Shown: positions 17,392-26,928 of the stretch, in pieces
How positions within the stretch are numbered: position 1 is the first letter of the stretch
How the letters are laid out: each line of letters starts with the position of its first letter
DNA from: an archaeon
GTDB taxonomy: Archaea > Methanobacteriota_B > Thermococci > Methanofastidiosales > NM3
NCBI GenBank assembly: GCA_004212155.1
Contig: RXIG01000004.1
Span: 1 to 64,000, forward strand
Length of the DNA: 64,000 nt
Reading direction: 5' to 3'
Translations under genes and position numbers: made by a program
The notes under the pieces: generated by a model
The model's database searches: none
The model's input: the letters and a program-made list of their open reading frames with translations, nothing else
Told to the model about the DNA's origin: nothing

Positions 17392-18102
17392 CGCGCCTCG
17401 TTCGCGCGCGTCGTGTATCAACTGTTCGAGCACGTCGTATGCTTTAAGTGCGTCGACCTTTTTGAACAGGAATACGAACTCGGTATAGGTGGAGAAGATA
17501 TCGATGATGTTTAGCTTCTCCATCGTTATCGCCCGTAACAGCGAATAGAGGTAACCTGGGATATTGAGGATCTGCGCAGGATACTTGCAGTTGATGATCG
17601 TCACGTCCTCGATCACAGAGAGCGGTTCGAACGCCGACGTATACGAGAGGAAGTCGTCGATGCGGTCGCGCTCCATCACGACGGAGAGTTCTTGGGACGA
17701 CTGTACGGTAAAGAACGTTTCGCCATACTCCCATCGTATCCGTTCGGAGAAGGTGTCGATCTTCTTTATGAGATCGTAGTTTTTCAGGAACGCCACTGTC
17801 GTGATGTCGTTTTTGAGCATGAGCTTGGTCTGCGAGAGCGCCTTTTCCAACCGTGCGCTCTCCTCGGGCGCGTGCCTGAAGTGGTAGCGCTGTATCGCGA
17901 CGGATATCGATTCTATCGAGACCTCCTTGTTCGCCCTCCGCTCGACGAGCGGGCGGATATACCGTGCCAGTCCCTTGTAGTTGACGATGTTGTTCAGGAG
18001 GTAGTCCCCCATGAGCGGCATGCGGTCGATGATCTCGGTCACGATCTGTGAAACGCTCTTTTCCTGCTCCATTGACATCTCCCACATCGTATATGCCTCC
18101 AT
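17383..18102 (-). CDS. Archaeal ACT-like domain protein (putative regulator)
   Basis: N-terminal helical part IVTEIIDRMPLMGDYLLNNIVNYKGLARYIRPLVE; C-terminal IPGYLYSLLRAITMEKLNIIDIFSTYTEFVFLFKKVDALKAYDVLEQL resembles an ACT fold. Confidence 0.5.
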   Translation of the reverse strand: MEAYTMWEMSMEQEKSVSQIVTEIIDRMPLMGDYLLNNIVNYKGLARYIRPLVERRANKEVSIESISVAIQRYHFRHAPEESARLEKALSQTKLMLKNDITTVAFLKNYDLIKKIDTFSERIRWEYGETFFTVQSSQELSVVMERDRIDDFLSYTSAFEPLSVIEDVTIINCKYPAQILNIPGYLYSLLRAITMEKLNIIDIFSTYTEFVFLFKKVDALKAYDVLEQLIHDARERGALR

Positions 18103-18169
18103 CCTTTAAAACCTTGCCTTTAAAAGTAAAATGGGCAAATTTTATATATGATGAGCAATAACGCATAGA

Positions 18170-18222
18170 TGTCCAACTAATGGATATTAGCTGTTTTGTA
18201 TGTATGATGACTTAGCTGGACA
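18170..18222. promoter_or_regulatory. Candidate operator region upstream of glnA: imperfect inverted repeat TGTCCAACTAA...TTAGCTGGACA
   Basis: 18170-18180 TGTCCAACTAA vs 18212-18222 TTAGCTGGACA (10/11 complementary), with an internal ATTAGCTG half-site; TATA-like TTTATATATG at about 18141-18150. Confidence 0.4.
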
Positions 18223-18233
18223 CTACAAGGGAG

Positions 18234-19670
18234 ATGATGGTCATCCCGCCACATCCTTCTTTTCCAAACGGGTCGTGGCCAGAAAGCCCATCTCCAACCA
18301 ATGGTGGAGATCTCATTAATGGATCAAGGAACAAGACCGCCAGACAGGAAGAACTATTAGGTCAAGTCAACAGACAGCTTGATGAGGAGAACATCAAGTT
18401 CATTCGCCTGCAGTTCGTTGACATCAACGGTGCAGTGAAAAGCCTTGCAATATCGCCACAGAATCTCGAGGACGTCGTCGCCAACGGCATCATGTTCGAT
18501 GGGTCGTCTGTAGAGGGATATGCCCGCGTGCAGGAGTCTGACATGATGCTTAGGCCAGACCTTTCCACGTTTAGCATCATTCCCTGGGCCAGCAACTCCC
18601 ACAAGACCGCACGCATCATCTGCGACGTATACAACTTCGACGGAAAGGAACCGTTCGAGGGCGATCCGAGACAGGTGCTCAAGCGAGCGATCACCAACAT
18701 GCAGTCAGAACTTGGCTCCGATGTGATCTTCAATGCCGGACCAGAGGTGGAGTTCTATCTTCTTAGGAAGACTGAGCGGGGGTATGTGCCCCATGACGAC
18801 GGGTCGTACTTCGACTACTCGCCCCTCGACCTCGCCGAGGACATTCGCAAGGACAGTGCGCTTGCCATGATCGACATGGGTATAAACTTCGAGGTCGAGC
18901 ACCACGAGGTCGGTAAGGGCCAGCATGAGATCGACTTCCATTTCGACGATGCGCTCACCGTTGCCGATCACGTCATCACGTGCAAGTTCATCGTGAAGAT
19001 CATCGCGCGCATGTACAATACGATCGCCACGTTCATGCCCAAACCGTTCACCAAGATGTCGGGAAACGCCATGCACGTGAATCAGTCACTCTATGATACG
19101 GAGAAGGGGCAGAATCTGTTCTCCAAGGACGATACGCTCTCGGAGCTAGCGCATTTCTACATCGGTGGGCTACTCGAACATGCCAAGGCGCTGACCGCCG
19201 TTACCAATCCGACGATCAACTCCTACAAACGTCTGGTGCCAGGATACGAGGCGCCCGTCTACCTGACATGGGGCAAGCGCGACAGGACATCGCTTGTGCG
19301 CATCCCTGCGGGTAACGACGTCTCCCGACGAACGGAGCTGCGAACGCCCGATTCGTCGTGCAATCCGTATCTTGCCATGGCGGTCATGCTCTCAGCGGGC
19401 ATGGACGGCATCAAGCATCGTATCGACCCTGGAGAGCCCGTTGAGGCACGAAGCCTGTACGACAACGAACAGCGTCGAAGGGAAGAGGGCGTCGATATGC
19501 TGCCACGTACCCTTGGCGATGCGCTCGACGAGCTTATCAAGGATGACGTCATACGCGATGCGCTCGGACCGATAGCCTACAACGAGTTCATGGCATCGGC
19601 CATGCTCGACTGGAACGACCACTGCTCCCAAGTCATGGACTGGGAGCTTGAGCGCTATATCAACATATAA
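18234..19670 (+). CDS. glnA: Glutamine synthetase
   Basis: ENIKFIRLQFVDINGAVKSLAI, MFDGSSVEGYARVQESDMMLRPD, AGPEVEFYLL, NPTINSYKRLVPGYEAPVYLTW. The N-terminal ~35 aa before QEELLGQ is atypical; start uncertain. Confidence 0.95.
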   Translation: MMVIPPHPSFPNGSWPESPSPTNGGDLINGSRNKTARQEELLGQVNRQLDEENIKFIRLQFVDINGAVKSLAISPQNLEDVVANGIMFDGSSVEGYARVQESDMMLRPDLSTFSIIPWASNSHKTARIICDVYNFDGKEPFEGDPRQVLKRAITNMQSELGSDVIFNAGPEVEFYLLRKTERGYVPHDDGSYFDYSPLDLAEDIRKDSALAMIDMGINFEVEHHEVGKGQHEIDFHFDDALTVADHVITCKFIVKIIARMYNTIATFMPKPFTKMSGNAMHVNQSLYDTEKGQNLFSKDDTLSELAHFYIGGLLEHAKALTAVTNPTINSYKRLVPGYEAPVYLTWGKRDRTSLVRIPAGNDVSRRTELRTPDSSCNPYLAMAVMLSAGMDGIKHRIDPGEPVEARSLYDNEQRRREEGVDMLPRTLGDALDELIKDDVIRDALGPIAYNEFMASAMLDWNDHCSQVMDWELERYINI

Positions 19671-19853
19671 TCGCCCTTTGCGATACCTTAACGGGATGTG
19701 TTACTTGGCACATCTCCCTATCTTTATTTTCATACCTTGTGGCGTGAGGATCTCCTTGCATACCATAAGATTTATAAATGAAAATCACTATTTTTAACTG
19801 AACATAAAGTTAACTTATACCCTGGTACTATGAATGATCGCTACGGTGATACG

Positions 19854-20522
19854 ATGGTCGATGAAGACAAGCTATTCAATCTGCTCGGCAACGAGACGCG
19901 ACGGATGATCCTTCGCATGCTCTCATCAGGCCCCTGCTATACGACGGAGATAGCCGAGAAGCTCAACGTGGGGCAAAAAGCGATTAACGAGCACATGCGC
20001 CTTCTCCAGGAGGCGGGTCTTGTCGACCTTTACGTGCAAAAGCAGAGCCGTGGCAGTCCGCGCAAGTACTTCAAGATCAACAAGAGCGTACGTCTCGAAT
20101 TTTTCATTGGTCCGTACCGATTCGACACAAGCCTCGCCAAGCTCTTCGATGGCGATTTCAAAAAACTTTTCCTTGAGTTCCCTCAGCTCAAGGAGTTCGA
20201 GGAGAAGGTCAAGAAGTCGCGCCACATCAGGGAGATCAGCAAGCTCTCGCTCGTCTTCGATTCGCTCAACGAGGAGCATGCAAAGATCACACAGGCAAAG
20301 GATTATATCGAGCACAAGATGGATCAGGTGCGACAACAGTGCATCTCCGTCTGCGACCAGCTAGGTCTTGATGACACCGAAAAGCGCATCGTCCTCGAGA
20401 TCGTGAGCGCCGGAGGCGTCGTTTCGACAAAGCAGTTGGCCGAGCGTCTCAACATCGAGGAGGATCGCGCCATCTCGGTGCTCTCCGTACTCGAAGACAA
20501 GGGCATACTCCTAACGCAGTGA
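19854..20522 (+). CDS. ArsR-like winged-helix transcriptional regulator with a second C-terminal wHTH
   Basis: LFNLLGNETRRMILRMLSSGPCYTTEIAEKLNVGQKAINEHMRLLQEAGLV and C-terminal KRIVLEIVSAGGVVSTKQLAERLNIEEDRAISVLSVLEDKGIL. Confidence 0.82.
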   Translation: MVDEDKLFNLLGNETRRMILRMLSSGPCYTTEIAEKLNVGQKAINEHMRLLQEAGLVDLYVQKQSRGSPRKYFKINKSVRLEFFIGPYRFDTSLAKLFDGDFKKLFLEFPQLKEFEEKVKKSRHIREISKLSLVFDSLNEEHAKITQAKDYIEHKMDQVRQQCISVCDQLGLDDTEKRIVLEIVSAGGVVSTKQLAERLNIEEDRAISVLSVLEDKGILLTQ

Positions 20523-20639
20523 TCCCTTACCATTGCGTTGCCGTTTTTGGCACATACGGCTTCTTTTTTGTCCCAGATGCGATATAAAAAGGTTTATTAA
20601 TATTGCCTTTTATCTTGGCAGTAAATCACTCAAGGTGTC

Positions 20640-23306
20640 ATGATGGATGCAAAGACATTGAAGGCCACGTTCAGGGAAAAGGCCTCAAAGGACTACAGGA
20701 AATACTTTGCGATCGACGTGCTCGAGGAGAAGGGATACCAGCGTTCACAGTGCAAAAAGTGCGGGAAGTACTTCTGGTCGGTCGGTGAGCGAGACGTCTG
20801 CGGCGACCCCGACTGCGAAGGGGGGTACTCGTTCATTGACGACTCTCCTGCCCGTCCGATGGACTACATCGAAACGTGGAAGGAGTTCTCCGGAGCGTTT
20901 GATGGCATGGGGTACACCACCATACCCCGATATCCTGTGGTGGCGCGCTGGCGCGACGACACCGAATTCGTACAGGCATCCATCTACGACTTCCAACCGC
21001 ATGTGGTCTCGGGGGCCGTCTCGCCACCTGCAAATCCCCTCGTCGTTCCGCAGTTTTGCCTTCGATTCAACGACACGGACAACGTGGGCGTGTCTGGCCG
21101 ATCGTTTACCGGCTTTGTCATGATAGGCCAGCATGCGTTCACGAAAAAGGATGCCTTCGATCAGGAGAAGTACTTTCGCGACATCTACCGGTGGTTGACC
21201 GAGGGGATGGGAATACCTCGCTCAGAACTTGTCTTCCACGAGGACGGCTGGGCGGGCGGCGGCAACTTCGGCCCGTGTATGGAGTTTTTCTCCCGCGGCG
21301 TCGAGCTGGGCAATCAGGTATACATACTCTATGAGCTCACCCCTTCGGGGTCTCGCGAACTCGATCTCAAGGTGCTTGACATGGGGGCGGGCCAGGAGCG
21401 ATTCACGTGGTATTCACAGGGATCGCGCACGATCTATGATCCCGTCTTCCCCACCGTGCTTGACCATCTCTACGACCGATCTCCACATTCATACGACTTT
21501 GACCTGTTCACCACGTTCGCGCCGCACTCGGGCATGCTCAATGCCGACGAGAACGAGGACATGCAGCAGACATGGGCGGATGTCGCATCACGCGTGGGCA
21601 CCGACGTGACCACGCTAAGGGAAGCCGTGATGCCCATTGCCGCCACCTACTCCATAGCAGACCATTCGCGTTCGCTCCTCTTTGCCCTGGCTGACGGTGC
21701 GCTTCCATCAAACGTCGGCGGGGGCTACAACCTCCGGGTGCTCTTCAGGCGTGCCCAGTACTTCATCGAGAAGTACGGCATCGACACGACGATGGGTGAG
21801 CTGTGCAGGCTTCATGCAGAGTACCTTGCCCCCGAGTTCCCTTTCAGCGAAGAGGCGCTCGATGACGTTGAACGCATCCTCAAGGTCGAGGAGGAAAAGT
21901 ACGGCGTTGCGACAACCAAGGCGCGAAAGACCGTGCGTTCCCTGCTCGAGAAGAACAAGGTTACAAACGACAAGCTCATTGAACTCTATGATTCACAGGG
22001 CGTCACGCCCGAGATGGTCTGTGAGCAGGCAGAACAGCTCGGTGTATCGGTATCGATACCGCCGGACTTCTACAATAAGGTGACCGAGCGACAGCAGACC
22101 TCGCGAAAGGAACCGAAAGAGAAGCGCGAGTTCAAGGCGTCGCTTCCCGGCACACGCATGCTCTACTACGAATGCGAGGAGGACAACTCGTTTGATGCCA
22201 CCGTCCTTTGGACCGAGGGCAACGACGTCGTCCTCGACAAGACGCTCTTTTACCCCGAGGGCGGTGGGCAGGCACATGACCTGGGCAGGATCAGCGGGAT
22301 AGAGGTCGTTTCGGTCCAAAAGCATGGTGCCGTCATCGTCCATACGCTCGAACACGACCCGCACTTCTCGGAAGGCGACATGGTAAAGGGCCATATCTAC
22401 TCCGAACGCCGCCAGGCGCTCACGCGCCACCATACCGCCACACACATCATCAATGCGGCGGCTCGCTCCGTGCTTGGCAATCATGTTTGGCAGGCAGGCG
22501 CCGAGAAGACGCCGTCCAAGGCACGTCTTGACATTACGCATTATGCAGGGCTTACCGACGAGGAGTTCGAGCGCATCGAGCTCCTTGCCAACTCGTACGT
22601 CCTAAAGGACATTCCGGTGACCAAGACATTCATGGACCGAGACGAGGCGGAGAAACGCTACGGTTTTCGCATCTACCAGGGCGGCGCCGTCCCGGGAAAC
22701 GTGTTGCGCATCGTTGCCATCGACGACCTTGACGTCGAGGCGTGCGGTGGCACGCACTGTTCATCGACGGGCGAGATAGGTCCTATCAAGCTCATACGCT
22801 CCGAGAAGATACAAGACGGCATCGTTCGCCTCGAATACGCCGCGGGCCTCCAGGCGATACGCGTCATACAGGAACAGTCAAGGCTCGTACGCGATGCTGC
22901 GCACGTGTTCAGGGTAGAGCCTTCCCAGCTTGTTGGTGCAAGCGAACGGTTCTTCACCGAATGGAAGGAGCAGCGCAAGGAGATCGAGCGCCTCAAGGAA
23001 GAAGTGGCAAATATGAAGCGTTCGACACTTTCTTCCGCATTTGTTGAAAAGGACGGATTGAGGCATTTAGTGGCCACCCTAGAGGGCGATCAGAACGTCT
23101 TGCGCAACACAGCGTTTTCCCTGTCAGGCGAGGACACCGTCGTCGTGCTCTCAAACGGAAAGCTCCTCATGGTCGTCTGCGGCGCAAGGGCGCAGGAAAA
23201 GGGTTACAACGCCAACGAGGTCATCCGTTCTTACGGCAAGGGCGGAGGCAATGCGGAGTTCGCCCAAGGTGTGCTCACCGGGAAACTTCCAGAGAACGGG
23301 GCATGA
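20640..23306 (+). CDS. alaS: Alanyl-tRNA synthetase (archaeal type)
   Basis: QFCLRFNDTDNVGVSGRSFTGFVMIGQHAF; HHTATHIINAAARSVLG; CGGTHCSSTGEIG. Confidence 0.96.
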   Translation: MMDAKTLKATFREKASKDYRKYFAIDVLEEKGYQRSQCKKCGKYFWSVGERDVCGDPDCEGGYSFIDDSPARPMDYIETWKEFSGAFDGMGYTTIPRYPVVARWRDDTEFVQASIYDFQPHVVSGAVSPPANPLVVPQFCLRFNDTDNVGVSGRSFTGFVMIGQHAFTKKDAFDQEKYFRDIYRWLTEGMGIPRSELVFHEDGWAGGGNFGPCMEFFSRGVELGNQVYILYELTPSGSRELDLKVLDMGAGQERFTWYSQGSRTIYDPVFPTVLDHLYDRSPHSYDFDLFTTFAPHSGMLNADENEDMQQTWADVASRVGTDVTTLREAVMPIAATYSIADHSRSLLFALADGALPSNVGGGYNLRVLFRRAQYFIEKYGIDTTMGELCRLHAEYLAPEFPFSEEALDDVERILKVEEEKYGVATTKARKTVRSLLEKNKVTNDKLIELYDSQGVTPEMVCEQAEQLGVSVSIPPDFYNKVTERQQTSRKEPKEKREFKASLPGTRMLYYECEEDNSFDATVLWTEGNDVVLDKTLFYPEGGGQAHDLGRISGIEVVSVQKHGAVIVHTLEHDPHFSEGDMVKGHIYSERRQALTRHHTATHIINAAARSVLGNHVWQAGAEKTPSKARLDITHYAGLTDEEFERIELLANSYVLKDIPVTKTFMDRDEAEKRYGFRIYQGGAVPGNVLRIVAIDDLDVEACGGTHCSSTGEIGPIKLIRSEKIQDGIVRLEYAAGLQAIRVIQEQSRLVRDAAHVFRVEPSQLVGASERFFTEWKEQRKEIERLKEEVANMKRSTLSSAFVEKDGLRHLVATLEGDQNVLRNTAFSLSGEDTVVVLSNGKLLMVVCGARAQEKGYNANEVIRSYGKGGGNAEFAQGVLTGKLPENGA

Positions 23307-24060
23307 CACGCTTGTGGGCCGTATTGGTCATCCGTTTGTAAAGGGAACGGGCCAGCGGCTCGTTGCCCACCGTTTTTCCTGCCTGCGTGGGGCTCATGCG
23401 TTCGTCCACGATGAGCGAGAGTATTTTGTCGATCGCATCATAGCTCGCTCCGAGTTCGGCCTCGTCCGTCTGACCTGGATAGAGTCCGGCGCTTGGCGGT
23501 TTTTCCATGATGGCATCGGGAATGCCAAGGGCTGAACCGAGCCAGTATACTTCTGACTTCCACAACGCCCCTATAGGGTAGAGGTCTGCTGCGCTGTCCC
23601 CCCATTTTGTGGAGTATCCTATCAGCCATTCGGACCTGTTCGAGGTGCCGACCACAAGGCGTTTTTCCATGTTGGCGCACAGGTAAAGATAGGTCATGCG
23701 CACGCGTGCCTTCACGTTGCCCAGGGCCATTTGCGAGATCGTCTCCTGGCGCGTGTAGTTGTCCTCCACTGCCTTCACGACACCGCCGATATCGATGACG
23801 GCATGTTGTATGCCAAGCTCCGTACAGAGGTCGACGGCATCCTGCGTGTCCTGTGGGGACGATTGGTCTCCCGCAGGCATGATGAGCGCGAGGGTGTCGA
23901 CGCAGGGGGCGCACAGCGTTGCGACGACTGCGGAATCGATGCCTCCTGACACACCGATGACAACGCCTGCGGCGTCTGCACTGGCAACGAAACCTTTGAT
24001 CCTCTCTCGAAGCGACGCGATGGTGCCTTTGAGCTCACGTTCGCCCATCATAGGCATCAA
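23275..24060 (-). CDS. nadE: NAD synthetase
   Basis: VVIGVSGGIDSAVVATLC; GTSNRSEWLIGYSTKWGDSAADLYPIG. Confidence 0.93.
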   Translation of the reverse strand: MMPMMGERELKGTIASLRERIKGFVASADAAGVVIGVSGGIDSAVVATLCAPCVDTLALIMPAGDQSSPQDTQDAVDLCTELGIQHAVIDIGGVVKAVEDNYTRQETISQMALGNVKARVRMTYLYLCANMEKRLVVGTSNRSEWLIGYSTKWGDSAADLYPIGALWKSEVYWLGSALGIPDAIMEKPPSAGLYPGQTDEAELGASYDAIDKILSLIVDERMSPTQAGKTVGNEPLARSLYKRMTNTAHKRVMPRSLEVSR

Positions 24061-24674
24061 ATCACCTCAAAAAAGCTCCGAAAGATCGTTTCGATGTTGT
24101 TCTCAAACGATGGGCCGTGCCCGGGGCATATATGCTCGGCTTCGATGCCACGAAGCTTTTTGAAACTCATCTCCATGCTCTTAAAGCTCCCTGATGGAAG
24201 GTCGGTCCTTCCTATGCCGTTCATGAACCAGGTGTCGCCGCTAAAGAGGGTGCGCGTGGCCGTATCGAGCAGGCAAATGCTCCCAGACGTGTGGCCTGGT
24301 GTGTGCACAACCGTGAGCTCATGGTCACCAATGTCGACGACGTCGCCTTCCTTGAGCCTTCTGGCCACGGGAAATCCTTCAAATGATGATGTGAAATGGG
24401 AATACGCAGTCTTCATATCGCCCGTTTCGACAGCGTCTGCGTCGTCCTCGTGGACGTAGATCTCCGTGTTCCAGTTCCCCCCGATATGGTCGTAATGGCA
24501 ATGGGTGTTTATGATTACGTCGATCTCCCTCTCGGATCGTGCAATATACGTTGCGAGCGTGGGGTCGCCGGGAAGGCCCGGGTCGATGAGGATCGTACGG
24601 TCGCCTGTTATTACATACGAGTTCGAACTATACGATTGCGATATGATTTCATATATCATGGGCGGCACTACCAT
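24057..24674 (-). CDS. Metallo-beta-lactamase fold hydrolase
   Basis: NTHCHYDHIGG; HTPGHTSGSICLLD; FSGDTWF. Confidence 0.88.
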   Translation of the reverse strand: MVVPPMIYEIISQSYSSNSYVITGDRTILIDPGLPGDPTLATYIARSEREIDVIINTHCHYDHIGGNWNTEIYVHEDDADAVETGDMKTAYSHFTSSFEGFPVARRLKEGDVVDIGDHELTVVHTPGHTSGSICLLDTATRTLFSGDTWFMNGIGRTDLPSGSFKSMEMSFKKLRGIEAEHICPGHGPSFENNIETIFRSFFEVI

Positions 24675-24744
24675 CTCAATCTATAAAGATTTTATGACGT
24701 CCCATCCAAGGGCCGTGTGAGAAAAATAGGTAGTCCAAGCGCAC

Positions 24745-26619
24745 TTACCCGAGGTCTTCCTCAAGGAACGTGCGTACCTTGGATACGAGCTCGTCCTTGT
24801 GCTCGCCAGTAAATGCATAGTCGAACACCTCGGCGATGGTCCTGACGGTGCGTATCGTGGCCTTTTCCTTGTGGCGCGCATCGAGCAGCACGTCATCCTT
24901 ATTCGAACGGGGTACTATGATCTCCTTCATGCCCGCATCGATGGCGGCCTCGATCTTTGCATTGACGCCGCCAATGGGCAGCACCTCGCCCCTAACGGAG
25001 AGAGAACCGGTCATCGCAACGTCCTGGCGGATCGGTATCTGTGTGAGTGCCGATATGACTGCGGTGGCGATCGATATCGATGCCGAATCGCCCTCGACGC
25101 CCTCATAGGCCTGGAGGAACTGTACGTGGATGTCGAAGTTTGATATGTCCTTGCCAATATACTTCTTTGCCAAGGCCGACACGTTTTGCACCGATTCCTT
25201 TGCGATATCGCCAAGCTTGCCAGCGGCAATGATCTTGCCTTCTTCCTTGCTTGCGGAAGGGGCGGCCTCCGCCTCGATCGTGGAGATGATGCCGCTGTCG
25301 CCCATCACCGCAAGGCCGTTGATGCGGCCAATGGCTTGTCCGGTATTACGTATGATCTGGTACTGGCGCTTCTTCTCTATGTACTTGTCCGCTATCTGGT
25401 GCTCGAGCGTGCGCGCCTTGTGCTTTCCTTCGAGCACGTCCTCTACATCGACGATGTCCTTGTCCTTGCGATTGGCGATGTCGCCGGCAGTGCGTATGAG
25501 ACCTCCAAGCTCCCTGATGCGCATGGTGATATACCCCTTCCGCCCCGCGCGGCGCCGGGCCTCGTTGACGATCTCCTGGACAGCGTCGTAGGTGAAGTGG
25601 GGTATCTTGCCGTCCTTGTTGACCTCCTGTGCTACGACCTGCACAATCCGTCTTCTGTTCTCAAGTGTGTCTTTCATCGCATCGTTCATGTAGAGCTCAT
25701 AACCGTATCCACGGATACGTGACCTGAGCGCTGGATGCATGTCGCGAACGGTCTCGATGTTTCCCGCCGCAATAAGCACAAAGTCGCATGGCGCCGATTC
25801 GGTGCGCACCATGGCGCCCGATGACATCTCGCTTTGTCCTGTGATGGAGTATTTGTTATCCTGAAGTGCTGTGAGTATCGCCTGCTGCATCTTGACCTGG
25901 AACGTTGATATCTCGTCAATGAAGAGTACGCCTTTATGTGCCCTATGTATCATACCTGCCTCCACACGTTCATGTGGTGGTGTCCCAAGGCCGCCCGACT
26001 GGAACGGGTCATGTCGCACGTCGCCCAGGAGTGCGCCTGCATGTGCGCCGGTCCCGTCGACGTATGGTGAAGTCGTCTTTTCAGAATTATCGACTAGTAA
26101 CTTTGGAACGAGCGCCCCTCCCTTCGAGCGGGTCATGTTCTGCATGAGAAAGATGAGCAGCACTATAATGAGTATGCCTGTGAGGAGCTGGCCCGTGGTG
26201 AACGCAAGAAAGAGCACGATGGCTATAACGAAGAAGAGCACAATATATTTGGTGTTCTCCTGCTGATTGGCACGTTGCTTGTGGTGATTGACGATCGCCT
26301 TACCCTGACCTGCACGCACCGACCTGATTTTTGGGGTGTTGGGGTCTTCCTCGTTCGGGTAGCATATGATATCCTCGAGCTCCTTGCGTGGAAGGAGCTC
26401 GGCCATGGCCTGGCCCAGCATGGATTTGCCTGTGCCCGGATCACCGATGAGCAGCACGTTGCGGCGCTGCTTCGCAGCTATGCGGATCGTCTCGACGGCC
26501 TCATCCTGCCCTATGACCTGGTCAATGAGCATCTTGGGTATCTCAATTTCCTTGGTCGTCTCGAACGTGAATCCGATATCGTTCTCTTCGGGCATGGGGG
26601 GCTCTTTCTCGTCAGTCAT
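24745..26619 (-). CDS. lonB: Archaeal Lon protease (membrane-anchored LonB)
   Basis: Walker A GDPGTGKSMLG, inserted hydrophobic segments (IVLFFVIAIVLFLAFTTGQLLTGILIIVLLIFLM), Lon protease domain EGDSASISIATAVISALTQIP. Confidence 0.94.
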   Translation of the reverse strand: MTDEKEPPMPEENDIGFTFETTKEIEIPKMLIDQVIGQDEAVETIRIAAKQRRNVLLIGDPGTGKSMLGQAMAELLPRKELEDIICYPNEEDPNTPKIRSVRAGQGKAIVNHHKQRANQQENTKYIVLFFVIAIVLFLAFTTGQLLTGILIIVLLIFLMQNMTRSKGGALVPKLLVDNSEKTTSPYVDGTGAHAGALLGDVRHDPFQSGGLGTPPHERVEAGMIHRAHKGVLFIDEISTFQVKMQQAILTALQDNKYSITGQSEMSSGAMVRTESAPCDFVLIAAGNIETVRDMHPALRSRIRGYGYELYMNDAMKDTLENRRRIVQVVAQEVNKDGKIPHFTYDAVQEIVNEARRRAGRKGYITMRIRELGGLIRTAGDIANRKDKDIVDVEDVLEGKHKARTLEHQIADKYIEKKRQYQIIRNTGQAIGRINGLAVMGDSGIISTIEAEAAPSASKEEGKIIAAGKLGDIAKESVQNVSALAKKYIGKDISNFDIHVQFLQAYEGVEGDSASISIATAVISALTQIPIRQDVAMTGSLSVRGEVLPIGGVNAKIEAAIDAGMKEIIVPRSNKDDVLLDARHKEKATIRTVRTIAEVFDYAFTGEHKDELVSKVRTFLEEDLG

Positions 26620-26928
26620 GGGAATCTTGTTTAGACTACATATGGTTAATTTATAAACGTATCGTCTTTTCAGCCCATGGCCATAAGGGGTACTCTTGCC
26701 CTATAATATCCATTTTTACATAACGAATTGGCAATACAAAAACCACATTCTATGCCCGCATCATGGGCGTGGCCCTGATAAAAAAGTGCCACGATGTCTG
26801 TGTCACACATCGTTTGTTGACGGTCTCGAAGCACAATGCCGCGTTACAGCCGTCATGTCAACATGCTGTTTTGTCGCGGGTTGTCCGTTCAGCACCAGAG
26901 GATAGAAATGTTGGTGCCTACCGTGCCT

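Noticed and set aside
21993-22541. 182 aa minus-strand ORF within alaS
   Set aside because: Antisense shadow ORF of AlaRS.
26640-26928. Possible small RNA (CGATGT...ACATCG hairpin near 26792-26812) between lonB and the membrane protein
   Set aside because: Only a 6 bp stem with a large loop and no clear C/D or H/ACA boxes; insufficient support.
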